64,000 nt of DNA from Dyadobacter psychrophilus. Lineage in GTDB: Bacteria; Bacteroidota; Bacteroidia; Cytophagales; Spirosomataceae. This document shows, one piece after another, positions 36,215-43,963 of this stretch. A program made the position numbers and the translations under genes. How positions within the stretch are numbered: the first letter of the stretch is position 1; each line of letters begins with the position of its first letter. The stretch lies in the NCBI RefSeq assembly GCF_900167945.1, contig NZ_FUZA01000002.1, positions 1,488,001 through 1,552,000 of the forward strand, in the 5' to 3' direction. Under the pieces are notes generated by a model that was given only the letters and a program-made list of their open reading frames with translations, did not search any database and had not been told where the DNA came from.

Positions 36215-37174
36215 ATGTTCTACCACGTTAAGGAATTACAATTCAACGCCAGGGTTTCCAAACCCGACCCTAAGTTTGCAAGATTGCTGCTGGAACAATT
36301 CGGCGGAAGCAATGGAGAGCTCAAAGCAGCCATGCAGTATTTTGTGCAGGCATTCAGCGCAAGGAATCCGTACCCCGACAAGTATGACCTGCTCATGGAC
36401 ATTGCTACCGAAGAATTCAGCCACCTTGAAATCGTAGGCGCCACCATTCAAATGCTGCTGGGCGGCGTTAATGGCGAATTGAAAAACGCCTCAGAGGAAT
36501 CCGAGATCATGAAATTGCTGGACGGCAAGGCCGCTAAGGAAGATTTCATCCATGAAGCCATCGTCAATCCGCATTTTGGTGTATTGACCGGAGGAAGCCC
36601 CGCACTTACAGACAGTAACGGTATACCCTGGACAGCTGCTTACGTAACTGCAAACGGCGATTTGACCGTTGACCTGCGCTCAAACATTGCTGCTGAGTCC
36701 AGGGCAAAAATTGTCTATGAGTATCTGATGAAATTCACGGACGATCCTTCTGTAAAGGAAACGCTCAGCTTTCTGATGACCCGCGAAATTGCTCATTATC
36801 AAATGTTCGAGGCTGCTTTGGCAACCATCCAGCCTAATTTTCCCCCTGGTATCCTGCAAGGCGACCCACGTTTCAGCAATCTTTATTACAACATGTCCAG
36901 CGGAATGGAGGCGCGCGGACCGTGGAACGAAGGCAACAGTACACAGCTGGGTGAGACATGGCAGTACATTGAAGATCCGTTGCAGCAAGTACTAGACACA
37001 AACGGACTGACCACACTGGAGCCAACCGGAACAGACCGTACTCAAAAATCTGTACAAACGCTGAACGAGCAACTTGGCAAGCAGCGCAGTGAGGAAATTA
37101 TGAGTGCTACCGCCGAGATCGATGCGCAATGGAGCACTTATGACAAATCAGGAGGAATTATCAATGAACTATAA
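36215..37174 (+). CDS. Manganese catalase family protein
   Basis: 319 residues. The ferritin-like four-helix fold is visible with the metal ligands: Glu in 'SNGELKAAMQYF', the EEFSHLE motif (Glu and His), a second Glu in 'NIAAESRAKIVYEYL', and His in 'REIAHYQMF'. Central glycine-rich insert 'GVLTGGSPALTDSNG' is typical of bacterial Mn catalases. Family knowledge: non-haem disproportionation of hydrogen peroxide in the cytosol. Followed after 11 bases by a DsbA/YjbH-like gene. Confidence 0.95.
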   Translation: MFYHVKELQFNARVSKPDPKFARLLLEQFGGSNGELKAAMQYFVQAFSARNPYPDKYDLLMDIATEEFSHLEIVGATIQMLLGGVNGELKNASEESEIMKLLDGKAAKEDFIHEAIVNPHFGVLTGGSPALTDSNGIPWTAAYVTANGDLTVDLRSNIAAESRAKIVYEYLMKFTDDPSVKETLSFLMTREIAHYQMFEAALATIQPNFPPGILQGDPRFSNLYYNMSSGMEARGPWNEGNSTQLGETWQYIEDPLQQVLDTNGLTTLEPTGTDRTQKSVQTLNEQLGKQRSEEIMSATAEIDAQWSTYDKSGGIINEL

Positions 37175-37185
37175 TCATCGCTGAA

Positions 37186-37881
37186 TTGGAATTATCAAAC
37201 CATCAGGCGGATCGGGTAAAAATAGTTTTTTACACCGATCCGCTCTGTTGCTGGAGCTGGGCGCTTCAACCCCACTGGCAACGCTTTATTGAAGAATTTA
37301 AAGACCAGATCACCTATTCCTATTGCCTCAGCGGAATGATCCCGGACTGGACTAAATACAGTGATCCGTTCAACGCCGTGAGCAGGCCTGCGCAAATGGG
37401 CCCAATTTGGATGGAAGCGCAGCATCGGACAGGCGCTAAAATAAATGATATGATATGGAGCCAGGAAGAACCCCCATCCTCCTCCTATCCTGCCTGCATC
37501 GCTATTAAAACAGCGTGTCTGCAAAGTTTTGAAGCATCGGAACGCTATATGCAGGCGGTATGGAAAGCAGTCATGGTGGACGCATTGAATATTTCAAAAA
37601 AAGATGTGTTGCTTGAAGTGGCCCGTGGCACCAGCCTGCTTCATCCTGGAATTTTAGATTATGACCGGTTCGTTGGTGATTATGATGCCTCTCAGAGCCG
37701 CGAAGCATTTCGTAGCGATCTGCGGCAGGTTGCTTATAACCGCATTGGCCGGTTTCCTACCTTAACCTTTACCAAATCAGGGAAAGGCTTGATTATGACC
37801 GGCTTCCGGCCCTACGAAGCGCTGGTGGATGCATTCAACCAGTTGAAGCAGGTTTCCAAAGGCCAATCCGTTTATCATTGA
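37186..37881 (+). CDS. DsbA-family / YjbH-like thioredoxin-fold protein
   Basis: 231 residues from a TTG start; no ATG is available before the fold begins. The N-terminus 'VKIVFYTDPLCCWSWALQPH' carries CCWSW where FrnE/YjbH relatives have CxWC, so only adjacent cysteines remain, not a CxxC. 'GRFPTLTFTKSGKGLIMTG' near the end is the cis-Pro region. YjbH-type proteins are adaptors for regulated proteolysis of Spx in Firmicutes; in Bacteroidota the role is open. Operon with Mn catalase suggests an oxidative-stress role. Confidence 0.88.
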   Translation: MELSNHQADRVKIVFYTDPLCCWSWALQPHWQRFIEEFKDQITYSYCLSGMIPDWTKYSDPFNAVSRPAQMGPIWMEAQHRTGAKINDMIWSQEEPPSSSYPACIAIKTACLQSFEASERYMQAVWKAVMVDALNISKKDVLLEVARGTSLLHPGILDYDRFVGDYDASQSREAFRSDLRQVAYNRIGRFPTLTFTKSGKGLIMTGFRPYEALVDAFNQLKQVSKGQSVYH

Positions 37882-37950
37882 TTAAAGAGAATTTACTACC
37901 CATTTGCCAATTGAAAGTCAACTCGTTTCAGCATTCAAAAACATCACCCA

Positions 37951-38214
37951 ATGGACTTTATAGAAGGGCTCGGCCTGGTTGCCGGGATATGCACATCCTC
38001 AGCGGTAGTACCCCAGCTGGTGACCACGATCAAAAAGAAAAAGGCCAGTGAGGTTTCCACGGTTATGTTTGTCGTATTGCTTACTGGAAATGCGCTGTGG
38101 GTTTATTATGGCATTGACAAAAAGGACGTCCCGATTATAGCGACGAACATTTTTACGATCTGCCTGAATGTGGCCATGCTTTTTTTAAAGTATAAATATA
38201 GAGACAACAATTGA
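37951..38214 (+). CDS. SemiSWEET sugar transporter
   Basis: 87 residues, three hydrophobic helices with the MtN3/SWEET motifs: 'GICTSSAVVPQLVTTIKKKK' (PQ-loop proline), 'STVMFVVLLTGNALWVYYGI', and 'ATNIFTICLNVAMLFLKYKY'. Functions as a dimer for passive sugar transport in known members. Located 70 bases after the DsbA-like gene on the same strand. Confidence 0.93.
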   Translation: MDFIEGLGLVAGICTSSAVVPQLVTTIKKKKASEVSTVMFVVLLTGNALWVYYGIDKKDVPIIATNIFTICLNVAMLFLKYKYRDNN

Positions 38215-38282
38215 ACCGGATAATTCCCCGCAAGTGTCCGTCACCCACGCCGCTCTCGCAAGCACCATTGGAAAAAACGACC

Positions 38283-38405
38283 ATGTTGCTCGCCAAAGTT
38301 GCAGAGCATTTCAAAAGCGGAAAGCAGGATGAGATTGCGAAGGAATTTTCTACGGTAATCGTGGGTATGTTGGCAATATTCATGGCAAGCCGGTTTGTAG
38401 CTTGA
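38283..38405 (+). CDS. Possible small membrane protein
   Basis: 40 residues from an ATG: a charged helix (KVAEHFKSGKQDEIAKEF) followed by one hydrophobic segment (VIVGMLAIFMAS). An in-frame TTG that overlaps the SemiSWEET stop would add 24 residues. Short and without a family, so only moderately supported. Confidence 0.35.
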   Translation: MLLAKVAEHFKSGKQDEIAKEFSTVIVGMLAIFMASRFVA

Positions 38406-38416
38406 AATCCAACTTT

Positions 38417-38890
38417 TTATCTAAAATCGCCACTCGATTTCACATCCTCCGCGTTCTTGCCATAGGTTTTAGAGTAGGCCTGGCTTAGAACCGCATCTGC
38501 ATGATCTATAATTACCAGTTGACTGTCTTCTAACGATCTGAGCCTGCGAGGATCGACAACAAAGATGATTTTCTTGCCAAAAGGTTCGCAGTCAGACGTA
38601 TAAGAACGGCGATCCTGATATTTATTTATATCCGTAGGAAGGTGTCCGTATTCGGAATTAAACGCCTCGATGAAACGGGTCAATGAATAAAACATGCACT
38701 GCCACCATTTTAGGTCTTCTTCACGGCTACCCATACCTGGTATCTGGGTACCTACATATATGTGCTTGGGAATGTGGACCCGATAGTTGTACAACTGACC
38801 GGTCTCGAGATGCAACATTTTAAATCTGCCGGAGAAGCCGTCAGGCATTCCATCCAGAACAACTTTGGTAGAGAAAACAAGATTTTTCAT
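38417..38890 (-). CDS. Hypothetical protein
   Basis: 157 residues, soluble, no signal peptide. Segments such as 'LYNYRVHIPKHIYVGTQIPG', 'DLKWWQCMFYSLTRFIEAFN' and 'GKKIIFVVDPRRLRSLED' suggest a compact alpha/beta fold. No family recognised. Its codon use resembles its neighbours. Confidence 0.7.
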   Translation of the reverse strand: MKNLVFSTKVVLDGMPDGFSGRFKMLHLETGQLYNYRVHIPKHIYVGTQIPGMGSREEDLKWWQCMFYSLTRFIEAFNSEYGHLPTDINKYQDRRSYTSDCEPFGKKIIFVVDPRRLRSLEDSQLVIIDHADAVLSQAYSKTYGKNAEDVKSSGDFR

Positions 38891-38983
38891 TGAATTGTGA
38901 TGGGTACAAAATGAATATTATGATTTAACAGTAACACTTACTTAAAATTTGCTAACATAATGTTTTCCCTGGATCCTAAATGT

Positions 38984-39379
38984 TCAAACCGTGTTTCCGA
39001 TGTGCTCCATAAGTTGGGCCAGGTCAACTGGCTTAAGTAAATGGTAGTCAAATCCTGCCTCGGCACTACTGCGAAAATCCTCTGGTCGGTCGTTGCCCGT
39101 CAATGCGATTATCTTCATCCCATGTCCCCAGGGCTGCTGACGGATCAATCTACATATTTGGTAACCATCGAGCCAGGGCATTTCGATGTCCAGTATCGCA
39201 ATATCAGGTAGAAACCCTTCTCCCGCCGCAACTGCTTCCCGGCTGTCGTATCGTGCTTGGGTCTCGTACCCTTTCAACCTAAGCATCATAGAGATGGTGT
39301 CGGCAGCATCCCGGTTGTCGTCAATTACGAGAATTTTCAAGCGCCTGGTTTCTTTGGGTAATGTGGTTTGAGTTGCCAT
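38984..39379 (-). CDS. Single-domain response regulator (CheY-like)
   Basis: 131 residues: 'KILVIDDNRDAADTISMML', phospho-acceptor in ILDIEMPWLDG, conserved Thr in 'IIALTGND', Lys in 'HLLKPVDLAQL'. No output domain and no kinase gene adjacent. Similar stand-alone receivers usually take part in hybrid-kinase relays. Confidence 0.93.
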   Translation of the reverse strand: MATQTTLPKETRRLKILVIDDNRDAADTISMMLRLKGYETQARYDSREAVAAGEGFLPDIAILDIEMPWLDGYQICRLIRQQPWGHGMKIIALTGNDRPEDFRSSAEAGFDYHLLKPVDLAQLMEHIGNTV

Positions 39380-39489
39380 GAATTATAAATATTGTTTCTA
39401 GAGGTCGGGCTGTTTTTCTAAATACCGTGCCAGCGGATGAATCAGAGCTGTGAGCCAAACTGCACTGCCAAAGTATTTTATACAGGTTC

Positions 39490-39738
39490 TCAGCTTTTTC
39501 CCTTGTTATCCCAGTGATCTTTCAAAATTTTACCATCCTTGTCGCGGATCAGAACACGGCCGAACCGTTCACCTTTAATCTGGCCGTCCTCTCGCCGGGT
39601 ACCTATAAACAATAATACCGGATTACCTTCTTCATCGGTTTTAAAGCTGATGTCGTAACGCTCAAATTTCTGATGTACCATCTGCTCCGGCCCGTATTTT
39701 TTTGTGAGCTTTTTAAGTAGCTTCTCTCCAATTTTCAT
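39490..39738 (-). CDS. Small conserved hypothetical protein
   Basis: 82 residues, strongly charged. The mid-part 'YDISFKTDEEGNPVLLFIGT' and the end 'GRVLIRDKDGKILKDHWDNKG' read like a small beta-fold typical of uncharacterised Bacteroidota proteins. It begins 25 bases after the DUF1264 lipoprotein gene on the same strand and is probably in its transcript. Confidence 0.75.
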   Translation of the reverse strand: MKIGEKLLKKLTKKYGPEQMVHQKFERYDISFKTDEEGNPVLLFIGTRREDGQIKGERFGRVLIRDKDGKILKDHWDNKGKS

Positions 39739-39763
39739 AAGATTTCTATTTCGGAAAGTCCAT

Positions 39764-40522
39764 TTAGTGACGCTTGTGCATTGCCGAATCTGGCTTGCTT
39801 GAAATTACCAATTGCCGTACTTGTCCTTTTTCCCAGGCATTGGCATCCGGGTCGGGGTTTGGCATAACAATATCTTGTCGGTTCACTTTTTTCTTCTCTG
39901 TGGAAATGCCAAACCTTTTGTCCCGGTCTGTCAACAACCTTTGATGCAGCTGCCCTTGTTTTGTGAATCCCATCATGATCATCGGCGCGCCGACGGGTAA
40001 TGTCCTTTCCTGGTCCGTATGCCACGTATGAATCGTTTTTCCATAAGTTGATATCAGCTTTTCCATCAGTTCATGTTCAGCCAATTCAGGAATGCCCGGC
40101 GCAATGAGTGAGCCGGAACTTACTTCGAATCCGTGACTGTGCCAAAGCCGCTTTTCTTCCGTAGTCAGCGTTTCGAACACTCGCGCCGTAACAATATATT
40201 CTATCCCCATGATCTTTGCGTCTTTGCCGTTTCCGTCAAAAATGATGGCTTGGTAGATGTCCTCATTAAGCTGGCTCACATAATGATGTGCTTCCATTTG
40301 GGCCTTCATGTTCCCATTGTAAAAATGAAAACCGTCCAGGTAGGTGCTAAACTGCTTCAGCGGCGCTTCTGATTGCATGACATTAGCACCGGCAGTCAGT
40401 ATTTTGTCTTTCGCAGTTTTTTCCTCTCCGGGCGCTTCCACGTTGGACGAGGTATTGCGTCCGCCACAGGCGAAGACATTGAGCATTAGTATCAGTGAAT
40501 AAAGTGCGTTGCCCTTGTTCAT
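39764..40522 (-). CDS. DUF1264 (oil-body-associated-like) lipoprotein
   Basis: 252 residues from MNKGNALYSL with a lipobox NVFAC; an upstream in-frame start is less likely because it displaces the signal. The core matches DUF1264: 'FSTYLDGFHFYNGNMKAQM', 'EAHHYVSQLNEDIYQAIIFD', 'MGIEYIVTARVFETL', 'LWHSHGFEVSSGSLIAPGI' and 'HTWHTDQ'. Plant homologues associate with oil bodies; the bacterial role is unknown. The many His could bind metal. Confidence 0.9.
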   Translation of the reverse strand: MNKGNALYSLILMLNVFACGGRNTSSNVEAPGEEKTAKDKILTAGANVMQSEAPLKQFSTYLDGFHFYNGNMKAQMEAHHYVSQLNEDIYQAIIFDGNGKDAKIMGIEYIVTARVFETLTTEEKRLWHSHGFEVSSGSLIAPGIPELAEHELMEKLISTYGKTIHTWHTDQERTLPVGAPMIMMGFTKQGQLHQRLLTDRDKRFGISTEKKKVNRQDIVMPNPDPDANAWEKGQVRQLVISSKPDSAMHKRH

Positions 40523-40557
40523 GCAGCGGAATGATTGGTACAAAAAATGTAATCTGC

Positions 40558-41079
40558 TTAGTTGCCTGTGCCTTTTGACGCTGCCGGGAACAGCCCCTTA
40601 GCCATTTCCAAATGGTGCTTCAAAGCGGGGATTTTGGCGTCCGCCCACTTTTTAAAGTCCGGATCCTTGCCTTTATTTGACTCAGTCTGAAAAAGCCCGA
40701 TCGTTTCTTCGTGAGAGGCAATCATCATGTTCATATACAGCATATCAAACTTCTCACCGGTCTGGGCAGACAGGCTATCGTACATCTGCTGTTTGGCCGT
40801 GGTCAGCTTGCCAGGAATGGCTATCTGTTTTTTGCTTGCTAATGCTTTAAGCTCATCGTTTACCTTGGTATGGTCCTTAATCATCATTTCCCCAAATTCT
40901 TTGCATTTGGCCATGGAAGCATTTTTCGTCGCCAGCTCTCCCAGCTTTACTTCCAGCATTCCACCGTCAGCAGCAGCAAGCACAAATGCCTTATCGGGAG
41001 AATCCTTTTCAAAACGGTCGGAGAAAGCCACGATGGCGGCCGAAAACATAAAAACGAATAGTAATAACCGCAGTTTCAT
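40558..41079 (-). CDS. DUF4142 exported protein
   Basis: 173 residues with signal peptide. Ferritin-like helical DUF4142 domain: 'FVLAAADGGMLEVKLGELA', 'FGEMMIKDHTKVNDELKAL', 'MYMNMMIASHEETIGLF', 'HHLEMAKGL'. Family knowledge: periplasmic, often induced under stress, with His/Glu residues placed as in metal-binding bundles. Its upstream side holds the duplicated catalase promoter block, so this gene and the Mn catalase once shared a divergent control region. Confidence 0.92.
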   Translation of the reverse strand: MKLRLLLFVFMFSAAIVAFSDRFEKDSPDKAFVLAAADGGMLEVKLGELATKNASMAKCKEFGEMMIKDHTKVNDELKALASKKQIAIPGKLTTAKQQMYDSLSAQTGEKFDMLYMNMMIASHEETIGLFQTESNKGKDPDFKKWADAKIPALKHHLEMAKGLFPAASKGTGN

Positions 41080-41081
41080 AA

Positions 41082-41252
41082 ATACAAAGGTTTAAGTTGA
41101 AAATCGGCTATGTTTAATAAAAACTATGCCAACGGCGAATTGCTCATGCGTGACATCTGGCACGTGTTTTCACAAGACAAGTATGACCTGCTCATGGACG
41201 TTTCCTACCCTAACCCTCACCAGATCCGGCAAAGTATTGATCAAAACCGGCC
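41082..41252 (+). pseudogene. Collapsed second copy of the Mn-catalase/DsbA operon (promoter plus two gene pieces)
   Basis: Three stretches are collinear with the intact operon: 41082-41175 matches its upstream block; 41176-41199 is identical over 24 bases to the catalase gene at 36377-36400; 41200-41252 matches the DsbA-like gene at 37752-37804 at about 80% by eye. The intervening about 200 and 1350 bases are deleted. The open frame across it is not a gene. Confidence 0.8.
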
Positions 41253-41349
41253 ATTGTTCAAGACAAATAATAATCGACGTTTGTAAGAGTAATTCTTCCT
41301 GCAAAATCGCAGGAACGATATTTATGTATATCGCGCATCATTAATAAAA

Positions 41350-41586
41350 ATGGCCATCATGGAAACGAAAAATCAAAACGATCCTACTCCTGTAAAGGAT
41401 GAAGCGGTCAAGAAGGCGCTCGCATCTGGCAGAAATGCCAACGACAATTTTCAGCAAAATACCGAAGACGATTATGGTATTGACCAATCTGCGCCAGATG
41501 CAGACCAGCAGCTGGAAGAAAGGGAGGCTTCATACTATCGCATGATATCTTGCGGTCCGCGACCATTTTCAATTCTTGAGGTGTAG
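41350..41586 (+). CDS. Small acidic hypothetical protein
   Basis: 78 residues, starting MAIMETKNQN (a second ATG three codons later is equally possible). Acidic and disordered-looking: 'DDYGIDQSAPDADQQLEERE'. The last 13 residues look different in composition and may be read-through of a damaged end. No family known. Confidence 0.45.
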   Translation: MAIMETKNQNDPTPVKDEAVKKALASGRNANDNFQQNTEDDYGIDQSAPDADQQLEEREASYYRMISCGPRPFSILEV

Positions 41587-41647
41587 CGTAATAAAAGCAA
41601 GACCAGCCACTTGCTGGATCACCAGTAATAAGTAAAGCCTTATACTG

Positions 41648-41851
41648 CTGCCAATCATAGTAAACGTTGATGTTATGTTGGCTAAAAGAAAAATGTCAGT
41701 TACTGAATTATCAGAGCGGATAGGAATAACTATGGCAAATATTTCTATACTAAAAAATGGAAAAGGAAAAGCCATCAGATTTTCGACACTTGAATCACTA
41801 TGTAAAGAACTTGATTGTCAACCAGGTGATATTCTAGAATATCAGCATTAA
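41648..41851 (+). CDS. Small Cro/C1-type HTH regulator (YozG-like), CTG or internal ATG start
   Basis: 67 residues if read from CTG at 41648, 58 if from ATG at 41675. The sequence LAKRKMSVTELSERIG, then 'TMANISILKNGKGKAIRFST' and 'CKELDCQPGDILEY', is the typical YozG-like single HTH domain. The family usually begins M-P-I-I-V-N; here the codons before give PIIVNVDVM with CTG in place of ATG. So either a near-cognate start is used or a mutation has moved the start to the later ATG, which would cost the first strand. Usually paired with a DUF2975 membrane-protein gene; none is visible here. Confidence 0.75.
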   Translation: MPIIVNVDVMLAKRKMSVTELSERIGITMANISILKNGKGKAIRFSTLESLCKELDCQPGDILEYQH

Positions 41852-42236
41852 TTTACTGTAATCCTTATGACTTGCTAAAATATTGTTGCTTGATAAGGAT
41901 TCGATTACATTCCAAAGCCAAGACTAAATTCGAAAATTAGGTTTTCACCTAATTATATAAATTGCCCCGAAATAGTGCTTATTTACGTGTCTCAACCTTG
42001 CACCAAGATTTGGGAAAGAACAAAGCCAACATCTTGCACTTGACCAATAAAAGTTTACGGAAAGTTGAGTTTGTCCGGAAAAAAGTCTCCGGAAAAGTTT
42101 CCTAGCGCGACCGTAACATTGACCTGATCCTTGGCGAGCTCACAAACGGGAATGTGATTGTATTGCCTTGCGTACAACTAGCTCCGCCGAGACAGCTTCC
42201 AAAAAAAACTATTGCAACTTTCATTGCAAGTAAAGC
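41852..42236. other. Gap without recognisable gene
   Basis: Short open stretches exist, for example one reading LILGELTNGNVIVLP and another NKANILHLTNKS, but none has a start, adequate length or a known match. It may hold debris of older insertions beside the tRNA-Thr site. Nothing regulatory stands out. Confidence 0.4.
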
Positions 42237-42270
42237 AAAAAGCACCTAGCAAATTAATGCTAAGTGCTTT
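42237..42270 (-). terminator. tRNA-Thr-type terminator on the far side of the element
   Basis: Minus-strand hairpin AAAGCACTTAGC / GCTAGGTGCTTT (one mismatch) followed by T's, next to the partial tRNA copy. It resembles the terminator after the intact tRNA-Thr and is probably the original one, displaced by the insertion. Confidence 0.75.
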
Positions 42271-42286
42271 CGGAGCGGCGGACCGC

Positions 42287-42341
42287 ATTTTCAAGAGCCC
42301 CCAGTCGGGATCGAACCAACGACCTACTGATTACAAGTCAG
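42287..42341 (-). repeat. att site: 55-bp copy of the tRNA-Thr 3' part
   Basis: Identical to 49364-49418 in the same orientation. It holds the 3' part of tRNA-Thr from the anticodon stem to the acceptor, without the 5' half, so it is not a working tRNA. It marks the left end of the integrated element. Confidence 0.95.
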
Positions 42342-42445
42342 CGAAAAGTGGTAAATGGCGGTAAATGCCTATAAGTTAAAGTGCCCATACGAGCTAATTT
42401 CAATGTTTTTTATTTTTTAGTTTACTACTGTTTACCTATATTTAT

Positions 42446-42473
42446 TGAAAATGTTTGCAAATTGTTTGCAAAT
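42446..42473. repeat. Inner 28-bp repeat, left copy (two TTTGCAAA palindromes)
   Basis: Identical to 49299-49326. Contains two TTTGCAAA palindromes 11 bases apart and ends 23 bases before the integrase start codon. Candidate arm-type integrase or excisionase binding site that may also control the integrase gene. Confidence 0.75.
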
Positions 42474-42496
42474 TTTTGACGGTAAAATCTTGCAGT

Positions 42497-43690
42497 ATGG
42501 TAGCATCAGCCCCGAAATTGGCACTCATCCTGGATAAAAGGTTTGCAAAAAAAGAAGGATTGTATCCGGTAAAACTTCGAATTACGTACCGCCGTGAATC
42601 CAAGTACTACCCGACAGGTCAGGATATGACTGAGGAAGATTTTGTAAGACAGCGTGATTGTGAGCTTCTGCGGGCGAAAAAATACATTGGGACAAAGGAG
42701 TACGCGCAGCTTTTAGCAGTAAGTAAGGATCTGAATAAGCACGTCAATGACGCCAATCAAATCATCGCCCAGATGAAGGTTTTTAGCTTCGATCTTTTTG
42801 AGGACCGGGCGGCTCACCGGCCTTCTACTGATTCGGACGATGTATTCGAAGCGATCGAAGAAAAGATCGCTTCATTGAAATCCGAAGACAGAATAGGAAC
42901 GGCGATCACCTACGAAAATGCCCTCACTAGTTTTAAGAAGTTTCACGCAAAAAAGAAGCTTTCTTTGGGAAGCATCAATGTCCGTTTTCTGCGGGCCTAC
43001 GAGAAGTGGATGGTTGACAATGGGGCCACGTTGACTACGGTGGGATTTTATTTGCGGAACCTACGTGCTGTGGTCAATATTATGATCGATAGCGACAAAC
43101 AAAAAATGGAGGAGTATCCATTTGGCCCTCGCCGGTATGTAATCCCCACGAAGAAGAATTCTAAACGCGCTTTGTCTAATGAAGATCTGCGTAAAATCAT
43201 CAACTATCGACCTGACCAGTTCGAACAACGGTACCTGGCATATTGGCTCTTCATGTACATGGGGAACGGAATGAACCCAACCGATATGGCACGGCTTAAA
43301 TATGCCAATCTTAAGTCTGACCGTGTCGTTTTTGTACGTGAAAAAACAAAAAGGACCAACCGGGAGAGTACGCTGATAGAAGTGCACTTGTTGCCTAGAA
43401 TGAAACAGATTATCGAGGAATGGGGCAATGAACCTATTGATGAAAATTATATTTTCCCCGTGCTGGACGAAAGTATGGATTCATTAAAAGTGAAAAGGGC
43501 GGTGCAACAGCTCGTTAAGCAAATCAACAAATACATGCGGCGCATCGGTGAGAAGCTTAAAATTGAAAAAGAGATAACGACCTACGTGGCGCGTCACAGC
43601 TTTGTAACTAAACTGATCTCTGAAGGTGGTACACTCATCCTGGTCGCCAGTGGCGGCAAAAATCCAGACGCGTTTTCCCGTGCAACCTGA
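42497..43690 (+). pseudogene. Tyrosine recombinase (integrase), C-terminally truncated
   Basis: 397 residues from MVASAPKLALIL; an open frame begins earlier but runs through the 28-bp repeat. N-terminal arm-binding region, SAM-like core-binding domain (about 100-200: 'TYENALTSFKKFHAKKK'), and the catalytic domain with 'NGMNPTDMARLKY', 'KTKRTNRESTLIEVHL' and 'YVARHSFVTKL' (second Arg). After that the sequence becomes unrelated (GTLILVASGG...RAT), with no LGH box and no nucleophile Tyr. The 3' end was replaced by a junction with a flavodoxin fragment, so the enzyme should be dead. Confidence 0.85.
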
Positions 43691-43938
43691 TCGACCGTCG
43701 TCCTGTAATCTGCTGGATACGGGTTTTGCAATTCCAGTGCAACCAGCCCGCCGCCCACCGTCTGGTGGATCATTTCAGCAACTGCCTTTGTGTTTTTTGT
43801 ACGGGAAAGGTATACGATCAGGATCTTACCAGCAGATAAAGCGATTGTCGGCTCTTTGATGACTTCCGGCTGTCCACTACTCGAACATGAAAGCACCGCT
43901 AACAGCACTATGATCGACATTAAAAAACAACTTTTCAT
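43594..43938 (-). pseudogene. Flavodoxin-like lipoprotein, C-terminally truncated
   Basis: Begins properly with a lipobox (VLSC), then the flavodoxin start 'GKILIVYLSRTKNTKAVAEM' (FMN phosphate loop region) and 'ADYRTTVDQVARENASGFLPP'. Around 43640 homology stops and the frame continues into the integrase's reverse strand for about 15 residues. The rest of the FMN-binding fold is missing. It faces the integrase fragment tail to tail, the product of a deletion between two genes. Confidence 0.8.
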
Positions 43939-43963
43939 ATCATTTCGGTGTCACATTCTATTT

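Noticed and set aside
41296..41315. 7-bp inverted repeat TTCCTGC / GCAGGAA
   Set aside because: No T run and no gene end just before it; too weak for a terminator call.
41126..41344. Open frame of 72 residues right of the DUF4142 gene
   Set aside because: It runs through the collapsed catalase/DsbA copy, mixing frames of promoter and gene pieces, so it is a by-product and not a gene.
42342..42445. Short GGTAAATG repeats next to the left att site
   Set aside because: Two 8-base copies only; not repeated at the other end, so not enough for a binding site.
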